Assembly (NCBI GenBank): GCA_002973575.1
Contig: PVEQ01000006.1
Location: forward strand, 1-64,000
Direction: 5' to 3'
Length of the DNA: 64,000 nucleotides
Source: Sediminibacterium magnilacihabitans
GTDB taxonomy: Bacteria > Bacteroidota > Bacteroidia > Chitinophagales > Chitinophagaceae
The notes below the pieces were generated by a model, which ran no database searches, had not been told where the DNA came from, and saw only the letters and a list, made by a program, of their open reading frames with translations. The stretch's first letter is position 1. Each line of letters begins with the position of its first letter. The position numbers and the translations under genes are program-made. Shown piece after piece: positions 33,378 to 42,853 of this stretch.

Positions 33378-34205
33378 ATGACACTCGGTTTTTCTCCCTG
33401 TCCTAATGACACTTTTATTTTCGATGCCCTGGTCAATCACAAGATCGACACCGAAGGACTCGATTTTGAAGTAGTGTTGGAAGACGTGCAAACCCTCAAC
33501 GAATGGGCCTTGCAGGGAAAGCTGGATATTTCCAAGATCAGTTACGGCGTACTGCCCCTGGTGCTGGAACAATATGTGGTGCTGAACAGCGGTGGCGCAT
33601 TGGGCGTAGGCGTAGGACCATTACTGATTGCCAAAAAAGCCATTGATATGGCCAATGTAGACCAACTGACTGTAGCTATACCAGGCATCAATACCACTGC
33701 ACATATTTTATTCTCACAGGCATTCCCCAAAGCCCAAAACAAATCTTTCCGGGTATTCCATGAAATCGAGCAACTGGTACTCAATGGAACGGTTGACCTG
33801 GGCGTGATCATCCACGAGAACAGATTTACTTACCAGCAAAAGGGATTGCATAAACTGATGGACCTGGGTGAATATTGGGAGCGGCACACAAAAGTACCCA
33901 TACCATTGGGCGGCATCGTAGTGAAGCGCAATATGGAAACCGCGCTCGCAGAAAAAATCGACAGGCTCATTCGCAAGAGCATTGATTATGCCTTTGCACA
34001 TTATCCGCATTTATCTGATTATATCAAACAACAGGCACAGGAAATGAGCGAGAAAGTGATGCGCCAGCACATCGATCTCTATGTGAACAACTATTCACTC
34101 TACCTGGGAACCGATGGCAAGCAGGCGGTACAAACATTACTGGATGTATATGCCCGGATGAACAATACCGGTAGTCCGGCAAACAAGGCCGTTTTTATTT
34201 CTTGA
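33378..34205 (+). CDS. mqnD: 1,4-dihydroxy-6-naphthoate synthase MqnD
   Basis: The protein has 275 residues, with the periplasmic-binding-protein-like fold of MqnA/MqnD: an opening LGFSPCPNDTFIFDALV, a DVQTLNEWALQGKLDISKIS block, and a DLGVIIHENRF motif. The SPCPNDTF opening marks MqnD rather than MqnA. It converts the cyclic futalosine derivative to 1,4-dihydroxy-6-naphthoate for menaquinone. It is cytosolic, with no signal peptide. Confidence 0.93.
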   Translation: MTLGFSPCPNDTFIFDALVNHKIDTEGLDFEVVLEDVQTLNEWALQGKLDISKISYGVLPLVLEQYVVLNSGGALGVGVGPLLIAKKAIDMANVDQLTVAIPGINTTAHILFSQAFPKAQNKSFRVFHEIEQLVLNGTVDLGVIIHENRFTYQQKGLHKLMDLGEYWERHTKVPIPLGGIVVKRNMETALAEKIDRLIRKSIDYAFAHYPHLSDYIKQQAQEMSEKVMRQHIDLYVNNYSLYLGTDGKQAVQTLLDVYARMNNTGSPANKAVFIS

Positions 34206-34239
34206 GTGTTTTACCGAAATTGCCTTTAAATCTGTTGTT

Positions 34240-35811
34240 TTGAAAAGACTCCGTTTGCTCTCGCTGGCGCTGTTATCGGGCATGCTGCTGATAGCTGCCT
34301 GGCCGGTATCTCCCCTAACACCTCTGATCTTTATTGCCTGGGCACCCTTGTTGGGTATTGCTGATCAGGACATCAAACGCAATCCTTTCTTCGGTTATAC
34401 TTTTCTCACTGTTCTTTTATGGAATACCGGCACCACCTGGTGGATATGGAATTCAACAGATGTGGGTACCATCGCCGCTATCCTTACCAATACATTGCTC
34501 ATGTGTTTGCCCTGGTGGGGTTATCACATTTTCAAAAAAAAATACGGTCGCCGTTTGGGCTATACAGCATTGGTTTGTTTTTGGATGTTGTTTGAATACA
34601 TTCATTTCAACTGGCAATTGAGCTGGCCATGGTTAACGTTGGGAAATGCATTTGCGTTGCATCCGGGATGGATACAATGGTATGAATATACCGGCGTGGC
34701 GGGAGGAACTTTGTGGGTGTTGATCGCTAATATCTTATGCTTTGAATTATTCCTTTCACTACGCAATAACAGACAAAGAACCATCAGGCTTTCCGTACTC
34801 CTTATTACTTTATTCACTATTTCGCTGAATGCATCCTGGTTATCGCAGCCTGCAGAAAATAAAACAGTTGCGCCCGGCAATGTTGTCATTGTTCAACCCA
34901 ATGTAGATCCTTATGGTAAATATGCAGCAGGCAATGAAGCGGCGCAGGTAGCACAACTGGTGCAGCTTTCCGAATCCGCCATCGATACAGCTACACGATT
35001 ACTGCTCTGGCCCGAAACGGCCATGAGCGCACAGGAATGGCAACACCGTATCAGGGATAATTCTTTTTATCAACCTGTTTTTGCATTAGCAGCCCGTCAT
35101 CCTCAACTCACTATTCTTTCGGGCATCGACAGTTATAAAAGTTATGGGACTACCCCATCAACCCTCACCGCGCGACAAGCACCCGATGGCACTTATTACG
35201 ATGCAATGAATGCCGCAGTGGCGATCAAAGACAGAGAACCGCTTCAATTCTATGATAAAAGCAAATTGGTTCCCGGGGTAGAATCACTACCCGACTTTCT
35301 GCATTTCATGGCGCCGGTCTTTGAAAAATTCGGCGGCACCACCGGTGGTTACGGACGTTCCAATGAATCTGCGGCATTCCAGGTAAAAGGCAATCCCTAT
35401 ATTACTGCTCCCATTATATGCTACGAAAGTGTTTATGGTGAATATGTTGGCACCTATGTACAAAAAGGCGCCAACCTGTTAACCATCATGACCAACGACG
35501 GATGGTGGGGCAATACGCCAGGGCACCGGCAGCACCTGCAATATGCACGCTTACGTGCTATTGAAACACGCAGATGGGTGGCCCGTAGCGCTAATACCGG
35601 TATCTCGGCTGTGATCGATCCGTCGGGAAATATTCATGAAACTCAACCGTGGGACCGGGCAGCTGTTATTAAATACAATATCCCCACAACCGATACCCTG
35701 ACTTTTTATGTGCGCTATGGCGATTATATCTACAAAACCATATCACTGCTTGCTTTGTTATTGCTTGCCTGGCATTTATTGATCTGGGTTAAAAGAAAGT
35801 GGAGTAAATAA
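34240..35811 (+). CDS. lnt: Apolipoprotein N-acyltransferase Lnt
   Basis: The protein has 523 residues from a TTG start at 34240; an in-frame ATG is 14 codons later but would cut the first membrane helix. Several helices fill residues 1-200, then comes a nitrilase-type domain with the Glu-Lys-Cys triad: E in LLWPETAMS, K in YDKSKLVPG and C in IICYESVYGE. A final helix anchors the C-terminus. Lnt adds the third acyl chain to lipoproteins in the inner membrane. It stops two bases before the hydrolase gene. Confidence 0.93.
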   Translation: MKRLRLLSLALLSGMLLIAAWPVSPLTPLIFIAWAPLLGIADQDIKRNPFFGYTFLTVLLWNTGTTWWIWNSTDVGTIAAILTNTLLMCLPWWGYHIFKKKYGRRLGYTALVCFWMLFEYIHFNWQLSWPWLTLGNAFALHPGWIQWYEYTGVAGGTLWVLIANILCFELFLSLRNNRQRTIRLSVLLITLFTISLNASWLSQPAENKTVAPGNVVIVQPNVDPYGKYAAGNEAAQVAQLVQLSESAIDTATRLLLWPETAMSAQEWQHRIRDNSFYQPVFALAARHPQLTILSGIDSYKSYGTTPSTLTARQAPDGTYYDAMNAAVAIKDREPLQFYDKSKLVPGVESLPDFLHFMAPVFEKFGGTTGGYGRSNESAAFQVKGNPYITAPIICYESVYGEYVGTYVQKGANLLTIMTNDGWWGNTPGHRQHLQYARLRAIETRRWVARSANTGISAVIDPSGNIHETQPWDRAAVIKYNIPTTDTLTFYVRYGDYIYKTISLLALLLLAWHLLIWVKRKWSK

Positions 35812-35813
35812 TC

Positions 35814-36614
35814 ATGCAACGTTTTTTCTCATACCGGCACCAAAGCATCTCCTATCGCATCGAAGGCGAAGGCAAACCAGTAATATTGCTGCATGGCTTC
35901 GGGGAAGACGGTCATATCTGGGGCCAGCAAATTGCTTACCTGAAAGCACATTGCCAGCTCATTGTTCCCGACCTTCCCGGAAGCGGTTCTTCGCAAATAC
36001 TCTCTTCAACATCATCTGCCATTTCCATTGAAGATTATGCCGATTGTATCCATGCATTGCTGGAACATGAAAAAATAACTTCCTGCATCATGCTGGGGCA
36101 CAGCATGGGAGGATATATCATGCTGGCTTTTGCAGAAAAGTATCCTGCGCTGTTAACGGGCATCGGATTGGTGCACTCCACTGCATTTGCGGATAGTGCC
36201 GAGAAAAAACAAAACCGCACACGGGGTATTGAACTCATGGAAACATATGGCGGCCAGCAATTCCTGAAAACAACCATTCCCAATTTATTCGGACCGGCAT
36301 TCAAACAAACACATCCCGCACAAATAGAAAACCTCATCGCAGCTGCTTCAGGTTTTTCTACTCATGCATTGCAGCAGTATTATGCAGCCATGCGTGACCG
36401 GCCCGACAGGACCCATGTATTGAAAAGCAACCCATTACCTGTTTTATTCGTTATAGGAACAGAAGACGTAGCTGCTCCCATGAACGATGTTTTAAAACAA
36501 ACGCATTTACCTTTAAAATCATACATTCATGTACTCGAGGGCATAGGCCACATGAGTATGTGGGAGGCGCCGATATTATTAAACCAACACCTGCTCGTTT
36601 TTATCAAAAGTTAG
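35814..36614 (+). CDS. Alpha/beta hydrolase
   Basis: The protein has 266 residues. The oxyanion motif LLHGFGEDG, nucleophile elbow GHSMGGY, an acid in IGTEDVAAP and a histidine in LEGIGHMSMWE form a complete catalytic site. There is no signal peptide, so it acts in the cytosol. The family ranges over esterases, C-C hydrolases and MenH-like enzymes; menaquinone genes lie upstream, but MenH is not needed in the futalosine route. The substrate is unknown. The ATG lies two bases after the lnt stop. Confidence 0.88.
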   Translation: MQRFFSYRHQSISYRIEGEGKPVILLHGFGEDGHIWGQQIAYLKAHCQLIVPDLPGSGSSQILSSTSSAISIEDYADCIHALLEHEKITSCIMLGHSMGGYIMLAFAEKYPALLTGIGLVHSTAFADSAEKKQNRTRGIELMETYGGQQFLKTTIPNLFGPAFKQTHPAQIENLIAAASGFSTHALQQYYAAMRDRPDRTHVLKSNPLPVLFVIGTEDVAAPMNDVLKQTHLPLKSYIHVLEGIGHMSMWEAPILLNQHLLVFIKS

Positions 36615-36625
36615 CTGTACCGCTT

Positions 36626-39244
36626 ATGAAGAAACTGCTCTTCATAATAAGCATCTTACTATTTTCTTTGCCTGCTATTGCCAAGCATATTGCCGGAGGT
36701 GAATTGATGTATCAATACCTGGGTGATGCCGGTGGAGGCAACAGCAATTATCTCCTCACTTTACGGCTTTTCAGGGATTGCTTTTCTACAGGCCCGCTCC
36801 TCGAAAGGGAACAGGTAAACGTGGGCGTCTATGATGAAAACAACAACCTCATTAGAACTGTTATACTGCCTATTTCAGGAGCCGTCAGCACGCTCATACT
36901 CAATACCGGCGCTTTCCCTTGCCTGGTGGGAAATGTAAATGTTTGTTACCAGGTGGCTTTGTACACCAATACCGTAACCTTGCCCGATAATACCGGCGGA
37001 TATACACTGTCGCGCACCGGTTGTTGCCGGATCGATAATATCTCGGGCTTGTCACAACCCAGTTCTGTGGGCAGCAATTATGTAACGCATATACCCGGAA
37101 GAAATACACTGCCGATAGGCCACAACAGCAGTCCCACTTTCAACATCAAAGACACCGCACTCGTATGTGCCAACCGTAAATTCTCACTCGATTTCGGCGC
37201 CACTGATGCCGACAACGATTCGCTCAGTTATGCCTTCTGCAATGCTTATACTTCAAGGAGCGGTTCCAACAACCAACCGCCGGCTGCTGTCCTTTCATTG
37301 ATCCCTATTCCTTATGCATATCCATACAGCGGTGCACAACCTTTGGGGCCAGGCGTTAGCATCGATGAAAAAACAGGCATGATTCAAGGAGTTGCCCCGC
37401 CGGAAGGACAGTACGTGGTGAATGTATGCGTTACGGAATGGCGCAACGGAAATCCTATTTCCGAACACAGAAAAGATTTTATTCTCAAAGTGCAGAACTG
37501 TGATATTGCGGAAGCTGTTCTTCCTTCCAGGATCGTTCGTTGTGATACCAACCTCGTGAAGTTTGAAAATCTTTCAGTTTCATCGGCCATCACAAGCTAT
37601 CGATGGGATTTTGGCGACCCACGGAGTCCGGCTATAGACTCAACACCTACTCCCACCCATGTTTATACAGATACCGGCACTTATACCGTGCATCTATTCA
37701 TCAAAGGACCTAAAGGTTGTACTGGAAGCGATAGCACCAAAGTAATGGTATACCCGGGATTCAAACCTGCATTTACCATAAAGGGCAGTTGTTATTTCAA
37801 ACCTTACCAGTTCACCGATGCAAGCTTTGCCAGGTACGGCGTAATCAACAGTTGGTTCTGGTATTTCAATGATGCGGCTACCGATGGTAAGGACACTTCT
37901 CACCGGCAATACCCTTCTTATACATATAAACAACCCGATACCAGCAATATACGCCTCATTGTAAGTAGCAATAAAGGATGTGTTGACACTGCATTTCAAA
38001 CATTGATCGTGAGAGACAAACCGTTCATTGCCGTCCCTTTTCATGATACGCTGATTTGCAGCATCGATACGCTTCCCATTAATGTAAAAGGCAAAGGCAA
38101 TTTTTCCTGGCTTCCCAACAAAAACATCCTCAATGCCAATACAGCTAACCCGCTTGTATTCCCGCAAGACACTACCCGATATATTGTAAGTTTAAACGAT
38201 GGCAGTTGCATCAATACCGATACCGTTACCGTGAACGTGTTATCTTATATCACGGTACAGCTGAGACCTGATACCGTTGTATGCGCTACCGATACATTCC
38301 AGCTGCATCCCGTCAGTCATGCGTTGCGTTATCAGTGGACGCCGGTTGCATCGCTCAATAATCCGTTGGTCAAGTATCCGCTGGCAAATCCCGCAAGTAA
38401 CACCACCTATTCCGTTATCGCCAACCTGGGCAAATGCGAAGCTTCGGCACATATTTTTGTAAAGATTTCTCCTTACCCCGTTGCGCGGATGGCCATACCC
38501 GATACGACCATCTGTTATGGTTCAAGGGTAGCACTCAAAGCTTCTTATACCGGTACGAATTACCAATGGTCGCCTACTGTTTCGCTCATCAACACGCGTA
38601 CATTGACGCCCGTTGCAGGTCCGGGAAAAAGCACCCGTTATTTTTTCACAGTCATCGATACCACGGCAGGCGCTTGTCCCAAAGCAGTAAGCGATTCCGT
38701 AAATATTACCGTTATTCCTATGATTATGGTAGACGTAGGAAAAGATACTTCTGTGGTAGCAGATCAGCCTTTACAATTGAATGCTGTTGCGCCTATGGCC
38801 AACCGCTTTTTGTGGGCGCCTGCAACCGGACTCAATCAGGTCAATATCGCCAACCCGGTTGCACAATTGGGTATTGATATCGATTCTATCCGTTACCGGG
38901 TGTTCGCTTATGGGGCAGGCGGATGTTACGGAGAAGATGATATAGTGATACGTATTTTCAAAACGCAGCCTGAAATATTCGTACCCAGCGCATTTACGCC
39001 CAATGGAGATGGCAAGAACGATTTGCTGAAACCCATGATCGTAGGCATCAGTACGTTGCGGTATTTCAGGGTACTGAACCGTTGGGGACAAATCGTATTC
39101 AGTACCAGCGAGCCGGGGAAAGGCTGGGATGGAACTTTTAATGGACTGAAGCAACCTGCGGGTACTTATATTTATATGACCGAGGGTATGGATTATACGG
39201 GTAAGGTGGTATCCAGGAAAGGAACTGTTGTATTGATCCGTTGA
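36626..39244 (+). CDS. Secreted PKD protein with gliding-motility C-terminal sorting domain, copy 1
   Basis: The start at 36626 (MKKLLFII) is preferred as it opens a clear signal peptide ending near AIAKHIAGGE. The protein has 872 residues. After an HIAGGE-starting N-terminal domain comes a PKD-type repeat (SYRWDFGDP...GTYTVHLFI) and further Ig-like strands. The last 90 residues are the gliding-associated C-terminal domain: FVPSAFTPNGDGKNDLLKP, NRWGQIVF, GWDGTFNG, ending GTVVLIR. This type B tail directs export through the type IX system and surface attachment. A tandem copy follows 74 bases later; the sprA translocon is at 19-27 kb. Confidence 0.9.
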   Translation: MKKLLFIISILLFSLPAIAKHIAGGELMYQYLGDAGGGNSNYLLTLRLFRDCFSTGPLLEREQVNVGVYDENNNLIRTVILPISGAVSTLILNTGAFPCLVGNVNVCYQVALYTNTVTLPDNTGGYTLSRTGCCRIDNISGLSQPSSVGSNYVTHIPGRNTLPIGHNSSPTFNIKDTALVCANRKFSLDFGATDADNDSLSYAFCNAYTSRSGSNNQPPAAVLSLIPIPYAYPYSGAQPLGPGVSIDEKTGMIQGVAPPEGQYVVNVCVTEWRNGNPISEHRKDFILKVQNCDIAEAVLPSRIVRCDTNLVKFENLSVSSAITSYRWDFGDPRSPAIDSTPTPTHVYTDTGTYTVHLFIKGPKGCTGSDSTKVMVYPGFKPAFTIKGSCYFKPYQFTDASFARYGVINSWFWYFNDAATDGKDTSHRQYPSYTYKQPDTSNIRLIVSSNKGCVDTAFQTLIVRDKPFIAVPFHDTLICSIDTLPINVKGKGNFSWLPNKNILNANTANPLVFPQDTTRYIVSLNDGSCINTDTVTVNVLSYITVQLRPDTVVCATDTFQLHPVSHALRYQWTPVASLNNPLVKYPLANPASNTTYSVIANLGKCEASAHIFVKISPYPVARMAIPDTTICYGSRVALKASYTGTNYQWSPTVSLINTRTLTPVAGPGKSTRYFFTVIDTTAGACPKAVSDSVNITVIPMIMVDVGKDTSVVADQPLQLNAVAPMANRFLWAPATGLNQVNIANPVAQLGIDIDSIRYRVFAYGAGGCYGEDDIVIRIFKTQPEIFVPSAFTPNGDGKNDLLKPMIVGISTLRYFRVLNRWGQIVFSTSEPGKGWDGTFNGLKQPAGTYIYMTEGMDYTGKVVSRKGTVVLIR

Positions 39245-39318
39245 TAAAATGACTTGCTGATCTTTTTATCAGTTTTATCAAAATGCTAACTTGCAGAGCT
39301 GTATTTTCACATCTCAGC

Positions 39319-42000
39319 ATGAAAAAAATACTTGTCTTTTTATTCCTGTTGTTTTCTGCAAATGTTTTTGCGGGACATATTGCCGGTGGGGAAATTTATT
39401 ACAAATACTTAGGTCCTGGCAGTGCAACCGGGAGTTCGAGATATAGTATTACGCTAAGATTGTTCAGGGAATGTAACCCTCCGGCACCGCCCGGTGGTAC
39501 AGGAATAGCGCAACTGCCTGGCAGTGTATTATTGAACGTTTACAATAACACATCTCCTTCTTCCCAGTACGGGTCGCAACTGACTGCCCAGTTAACCGGA
39601 GGCTTTCAACAACTGGCAATCACTACCCCTAATCCGTGCATTACTAATCCGCCAAGCGTTTGTTATCAAATAGGCAGCTATACCATTCCTTCCATTGAAC
39701 TACCGAATACTGCTGCTGGGTACATTGTGGCGTATCAAACCTGTTGCAGAACTTACGGGATTGATAACTTACAGGGGGTACAGATACCAAGTGTGAGCTA
39801 CATTACCGATGGCGCCACCTACACCTGTCAGATACCTGGCACCAGTCAGCTTTCATTTGGTAACAATTCCAGCCCGGTCTTTGCATTAAAAGACACCACG
39901 CTTGTATGTAATGCCTCTCCGTTTAAACTAGACTTTAGTGCAACCGATCCCGATCCTGGAGATTCTTTGTCTTACGCTTTTTGTGCCGCATATGATAGAG
40001 GTAATACGACAAGTGCAGGCTCAACCAATTACAGTTCCCCACCTTTCAATAACATTAACTATGTTTCGGGATTTAGTGGTGCACAGCCATTGGGGCCTAA
40101 TGTAACCATCGATCCGGTTACAGGCATTATATCTGGTCGTGCCCCGGCAACCGGACGGTATGTTGTAACTGTTTGCATCACTGAATGGAGAAATAAAGTA
40201 CCTATCTCTACCCATAGGAAAGACTTTACACTCATTGTAAAAGACTGCCAGCTTACTACTGCACAGTTGAAACCCACTTACGTCAACTGCGATAGCACGT
40301 CTGTTTATTTTGAGAACCAGGCTTCCAGCCCCATCACTTCCTATCTCTGGGACTTTGGAGAAAAAAACAATACCACTTCAACACAACCAACACCCACACA
40401 CCAATACCAGGATACCGGCACTTATGTTTTAAAACTAAAAGTGACCAATGCGGCCGGCTGCCAGGATTCTACCACTGCCACCGTGAAAATATATCCGGGC
40501 TTTACACCTCAATTCAATATCAAGGGAAGCTGTTATTTCAACCCTTATCAATTCTCCGATGCTACCATTGCGAAATACGGCGCCGTCAACAGCTGGCGAT
40601 GGAATTTTGGTGATACTACCACAGTGGCAGATACTGCCACCAGTAAAAACAGTGCCTGGAAATATCCGGTTCCCATGAACGCGAAAGTTACGCTGGTAGT
40701 TTCCAGCAGCAAAGGCTGTCTCGATTCTACAATCCAGGTATTGAAGGTAGCAGATAAACCAACCGTTAATCTTCCTTTCAGAGATACACTGATCTGCAGT
40801 ATCGATACATTGGTGTTGAAAGTAAACGCCTCAAACGGCGCAACCGTCAATTGGGTACCCAACAATACGGCCAATCAGGCCCGCATATTGATGGCGAACA
40901 CGGCGAATCCATTGGTCTTCCCCAAAGACACCACAAGCTATATTGTTACCATCAACGACAATGGTTGCATTAATTCAGATTCGGTGAAGGTGAATGTGTT
41001 GAATTATATTACGGTGCAGTTGGGTCCCGATACCACGATCTGCGCTACCGATTCCATCACATTGCGTCCTGTCAGCTATGCCCTGAGTTACCGGTGGAGT
41101 CCCGCTTATGCTTTGAACAATGCTGCTATTAAGAACCCGCTTGCGGCTCCGTTGGTCAATACCACTTACCAGGTGCTGGCCAACCTGGGTAAGTGCCAGG
41201 CCAATGCGCAGATACAGTTGAAAGTAGCTCCTTATCCGGTTATATCCGTTTTCTCGCGCGATACTGCCATTTGTTACGGCAACAGCGTACCGTTGCATGC
41301 AAGCTCCAATGCCAGCATCTTCACTTGGTCGCCCGCCGGAAGTATGATCCTGGCCAACACCCTGAATCCTGTTGCGGGCCCTGTGCGTACCACCCGTTAT
41401 GTACTCACGGTGCGCGATACCAGTACTGCCGGATGCCCCAAGCCAGTGAACAATACTGTAGTGGTAACTGTTATACCCCCCATGACTGTCAACGCCGGAA
41501 GCGATACCTCCGTACTGGCTAATCAGCCATTACAATTGAATGCAACCGGTTCGGGCACGCTTTTCAGTTGGTTTCCCGCTACCTGGCTCAATAACCCGCG
41601 CGTTGCCAATCCAATTGCCACTATACCTGCATCAGTTGATTCTATCCGGTATAAGGTGCGCGTTACCGACAGTATCGGTTGTTATGGAGAAGATGTGATG
41701 ACCGTTCGTATTTACAAAACAGGGCCTGAAATATTTGTCCCCAGCGCATTCTCGCCCAATGGAGATGGCAGGAACGATATACTCAAACCCATCATGGTAG
41801 GTATCAAACAATTGTTCTATTTCAGGATTTACAACCGATGGGGACAATTGTTGTTCTCTACTTCAGAAACCGGTAAGGGATGGGATGGTACTTTCTCCGG
41901 CGTAAAACAGGCCAGCGGAACCTATGTGTATGAAACCCAGGGAGTGGATTATACCGGTAAAAACGTACTCAGAAAAGGAACAGTAGTATTAATTAGATAA
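39319..42000 (+). CDS. Secreted PKD protein with gliding-motility C-terminal sorting domain, copy 2
   Basis: The protein has 893 residues from ATG 39319, with the signal peptide KKILVFLFLLFSANVFAG. It is a close tandem paralogue of the preceding gene, with the same HIAGGE start, PKD repeat (SYLWDFGEKN), Ig-like strands and sorting domain (FVPSAFSPNGDGRNDILKP, GWDGTFSG, ending GTVVLIR). It is expected at the cell surface via the type IX system; the ligand is unknown. The stop codon merges with an inverted-repeat element at 41999. Confidence 0.9.
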   Translation: MKKILVFLFLLFSANVFAGHIAGGEIYYKYLGPGSATGSSRYSITLRLFRECNPPAPPGGTGIAQLPGSVLLNVYNNTSPSSQYGSQLTAQLTGGFQQLAITTPNPCITNPPSVCYQIGSYTIPSIELPNTAAGYIVAYQTCCRTYGIDNLQGVQIPSVSYITDGATYTCQIPGTSQLSFGNNSSPVFALKDTTLVCNASPFKLDFSATDPDPGDSLSYAFCAAYDRGNTTSAGSTNYSSPPFNNINYVSGFSGAQPLGPNVTIDPVTGIISGRAPATGRYVVTVCITEWRNKVPISTHRKDFTLIVKDCQLTTAQLKPTYVNCDSTSVYFENQASSPITSYLWDFGEKNNTTSTQPTPTHQYQDTGTYVLKLKVTNAAGCQDSTTATVKIYPGFTPQFNIKGSCYFNPYQFSDATIAKYGAVNSWRWNFGDTTTVADTATSKNSAWKYPVPMNAKVTLVVSSSKGCLDSTIQVLKVADKPTVNLPFRDTLICSIDTLVLKVNASNGATVNWVPNNTANQARILMANTANPLVFPKDTTSYIVTINDNGCINSDSVKVNVLNYITVQLGPDTTICATDSITLRPVSYALSYRWSPAYALNNAAIKNPLAAPLVNTTYQVLANLGKCQANAQIQLKVAPYPVISVFSRDTAICYGNSVPLHASSNASIFTWSPAGSMILANTLNPVAGPVRTTRYVLTVRDTSTAGCPKPVNNTVVVTVIPPMTVNAGSDTSVLANQPLQLNATGSGTLFSWFPATWLNNPRVANPIATIPASVDSIRYKVRVTDSIGCYGEDVMTVRIYKTGPEIFVPSAFSPNGDGRNDILKPIMVGIKQLFYFRIYNRWGQLLFSTSETGKGWDGTFSGVKQASGTYVYETQGVDYTGKNVLRKGTVVLIR

Positions 42001-42086
42001 TTCGGCAATTCGACAATTTTACAATGAGAAGTGTTTGGTTCTAAGGTTACCATTGTCGAATTACCGAATTGTCGAATTGCCGAATT
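41999..42086. repeat. Inverted repeat of ATTGCCGAATT/ATTGTCGAATT units
   Basis: A perfect 20-base arm AATTCGGCAATTCGACAATT (41999-42018) is repeated in inverse at 42067-42086, with an imperfect extra unit at 42052-42070. The left arm includes the last base pair of the TAA stop of the upstream gene. The right arm abuts a TAAATTTG promoter-like element (42086-42093) just before the SDR start. Confidence 0.7.
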
Positions 42087-42093
42087 AAATTTG
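42086..42093 (+). promoter_or_regulatory. -7 element before the SDR gene
   Basis: TAAATTTG matches TAnnTTTG but lies four bases from ATG 42098, so a transcript from it would be nearly leaderless. Confidence 0.3.
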
Positions 42094-42097
42094 TAGT

Positions 42098-42853
42098 ATG
42101 AACAAGACCATCCTCATAACAGGCGCCACATCGGGTTTTGGAAAAGCCATTGCAGAAACATTCGCGGCAGCGAAATGGAATTGTATCATCACCGGTCGCA
42201 GGAAAGACAGACTGGAAGCGCTGGCAGATACACTGCGCATTCACCATGGAATAGAAGTGCTGCCCCTGGCTTTCGATGTTCAAAACCGGCAGGAGGTTTT
42301 TGATGCACTTAGTAATTTACCCGAAGCCTGGCAATCTGTTGATGTACTCGTGAACAATGCAGGCCTTGCATTGGGCCGCGACAGTTTTGAGAACGCCGAC
42401 CTGAACGATTGGGAAACCATGATCGATACCAATGTAAAAGGATTGCTCTATGTAACCAAGGCCATGCTGCCTTATATGACAGACAGAAAGAAAGGTCATA
42501 TCATCAACCTGGGCTCCACGGCTGCCAAAGAAGTGTACAAAGAAGGAAATGCTTATTGTGCCAGCAAACATGCAGTAGATGCGATCAGCCGGGCCATGCG
42601 TGTAGACCTGCTTCCGCATAAGATCAAGGTAACAGCCATCCATCCCGGCGCGGCAGAAACAGAATTTTCGATGGTGCGTTTCAAAGGAGATGAAACAAAA
42701 GCCAAACAGGTATATGAAGGCTTCGAACCCTTGCGTGCACAAGACATAGCAGACATCATATATTACGCCGCTACTCTACCGAACCATGTTTGTATCAACG
42801 ACCTGGTGGTTACCTGTCTTGCACAGGCCAATAGTTTTTATTTTCAGAAATAA
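42098..42853 (+). CDS. Short-chain dehydrogenase/reductase
   Basis: The protein has 251 residues. NAD(P) binding is shown by TGATSGFGKAIAE and ITGRRKDR (Arg pair suggesting NADP), NNAG appears in LVNNAGLALG, and the catalytic YxxxK in YCASKHAVD with a preceding Ser. The pattern is that of the YdfG/serine 3-dehydrogenase-like group. The exact substrate is unknown. It overlaps the end of the convergent nitronate monooxygenase gene by 44 bases. Its start directly follows an inverted repeat and a TAnnTTTG element. Confidence 0.9.
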   Translation: MNKTILITGATSGFGKAIAETFAAAKWNCIITGRRKDRLEALADTLRIHHGIEVLPLAFDVQNRQEVFDALSNLPEAWQSVDVLVNNAGLALGRDSFENADLNDWETMIDTNVKGLLYVTKAMLPYMTDRKKGHIINLGSTAAKEVYKEGNAYCASKHAVDAISRAMRVDLLPHKIKVTAIHPGAAETEFSMVRFKGDETKAKQVYEGFEPLRAQDIADIIYYAATLPNHVCINDLVVTCLAQANSFYFQK

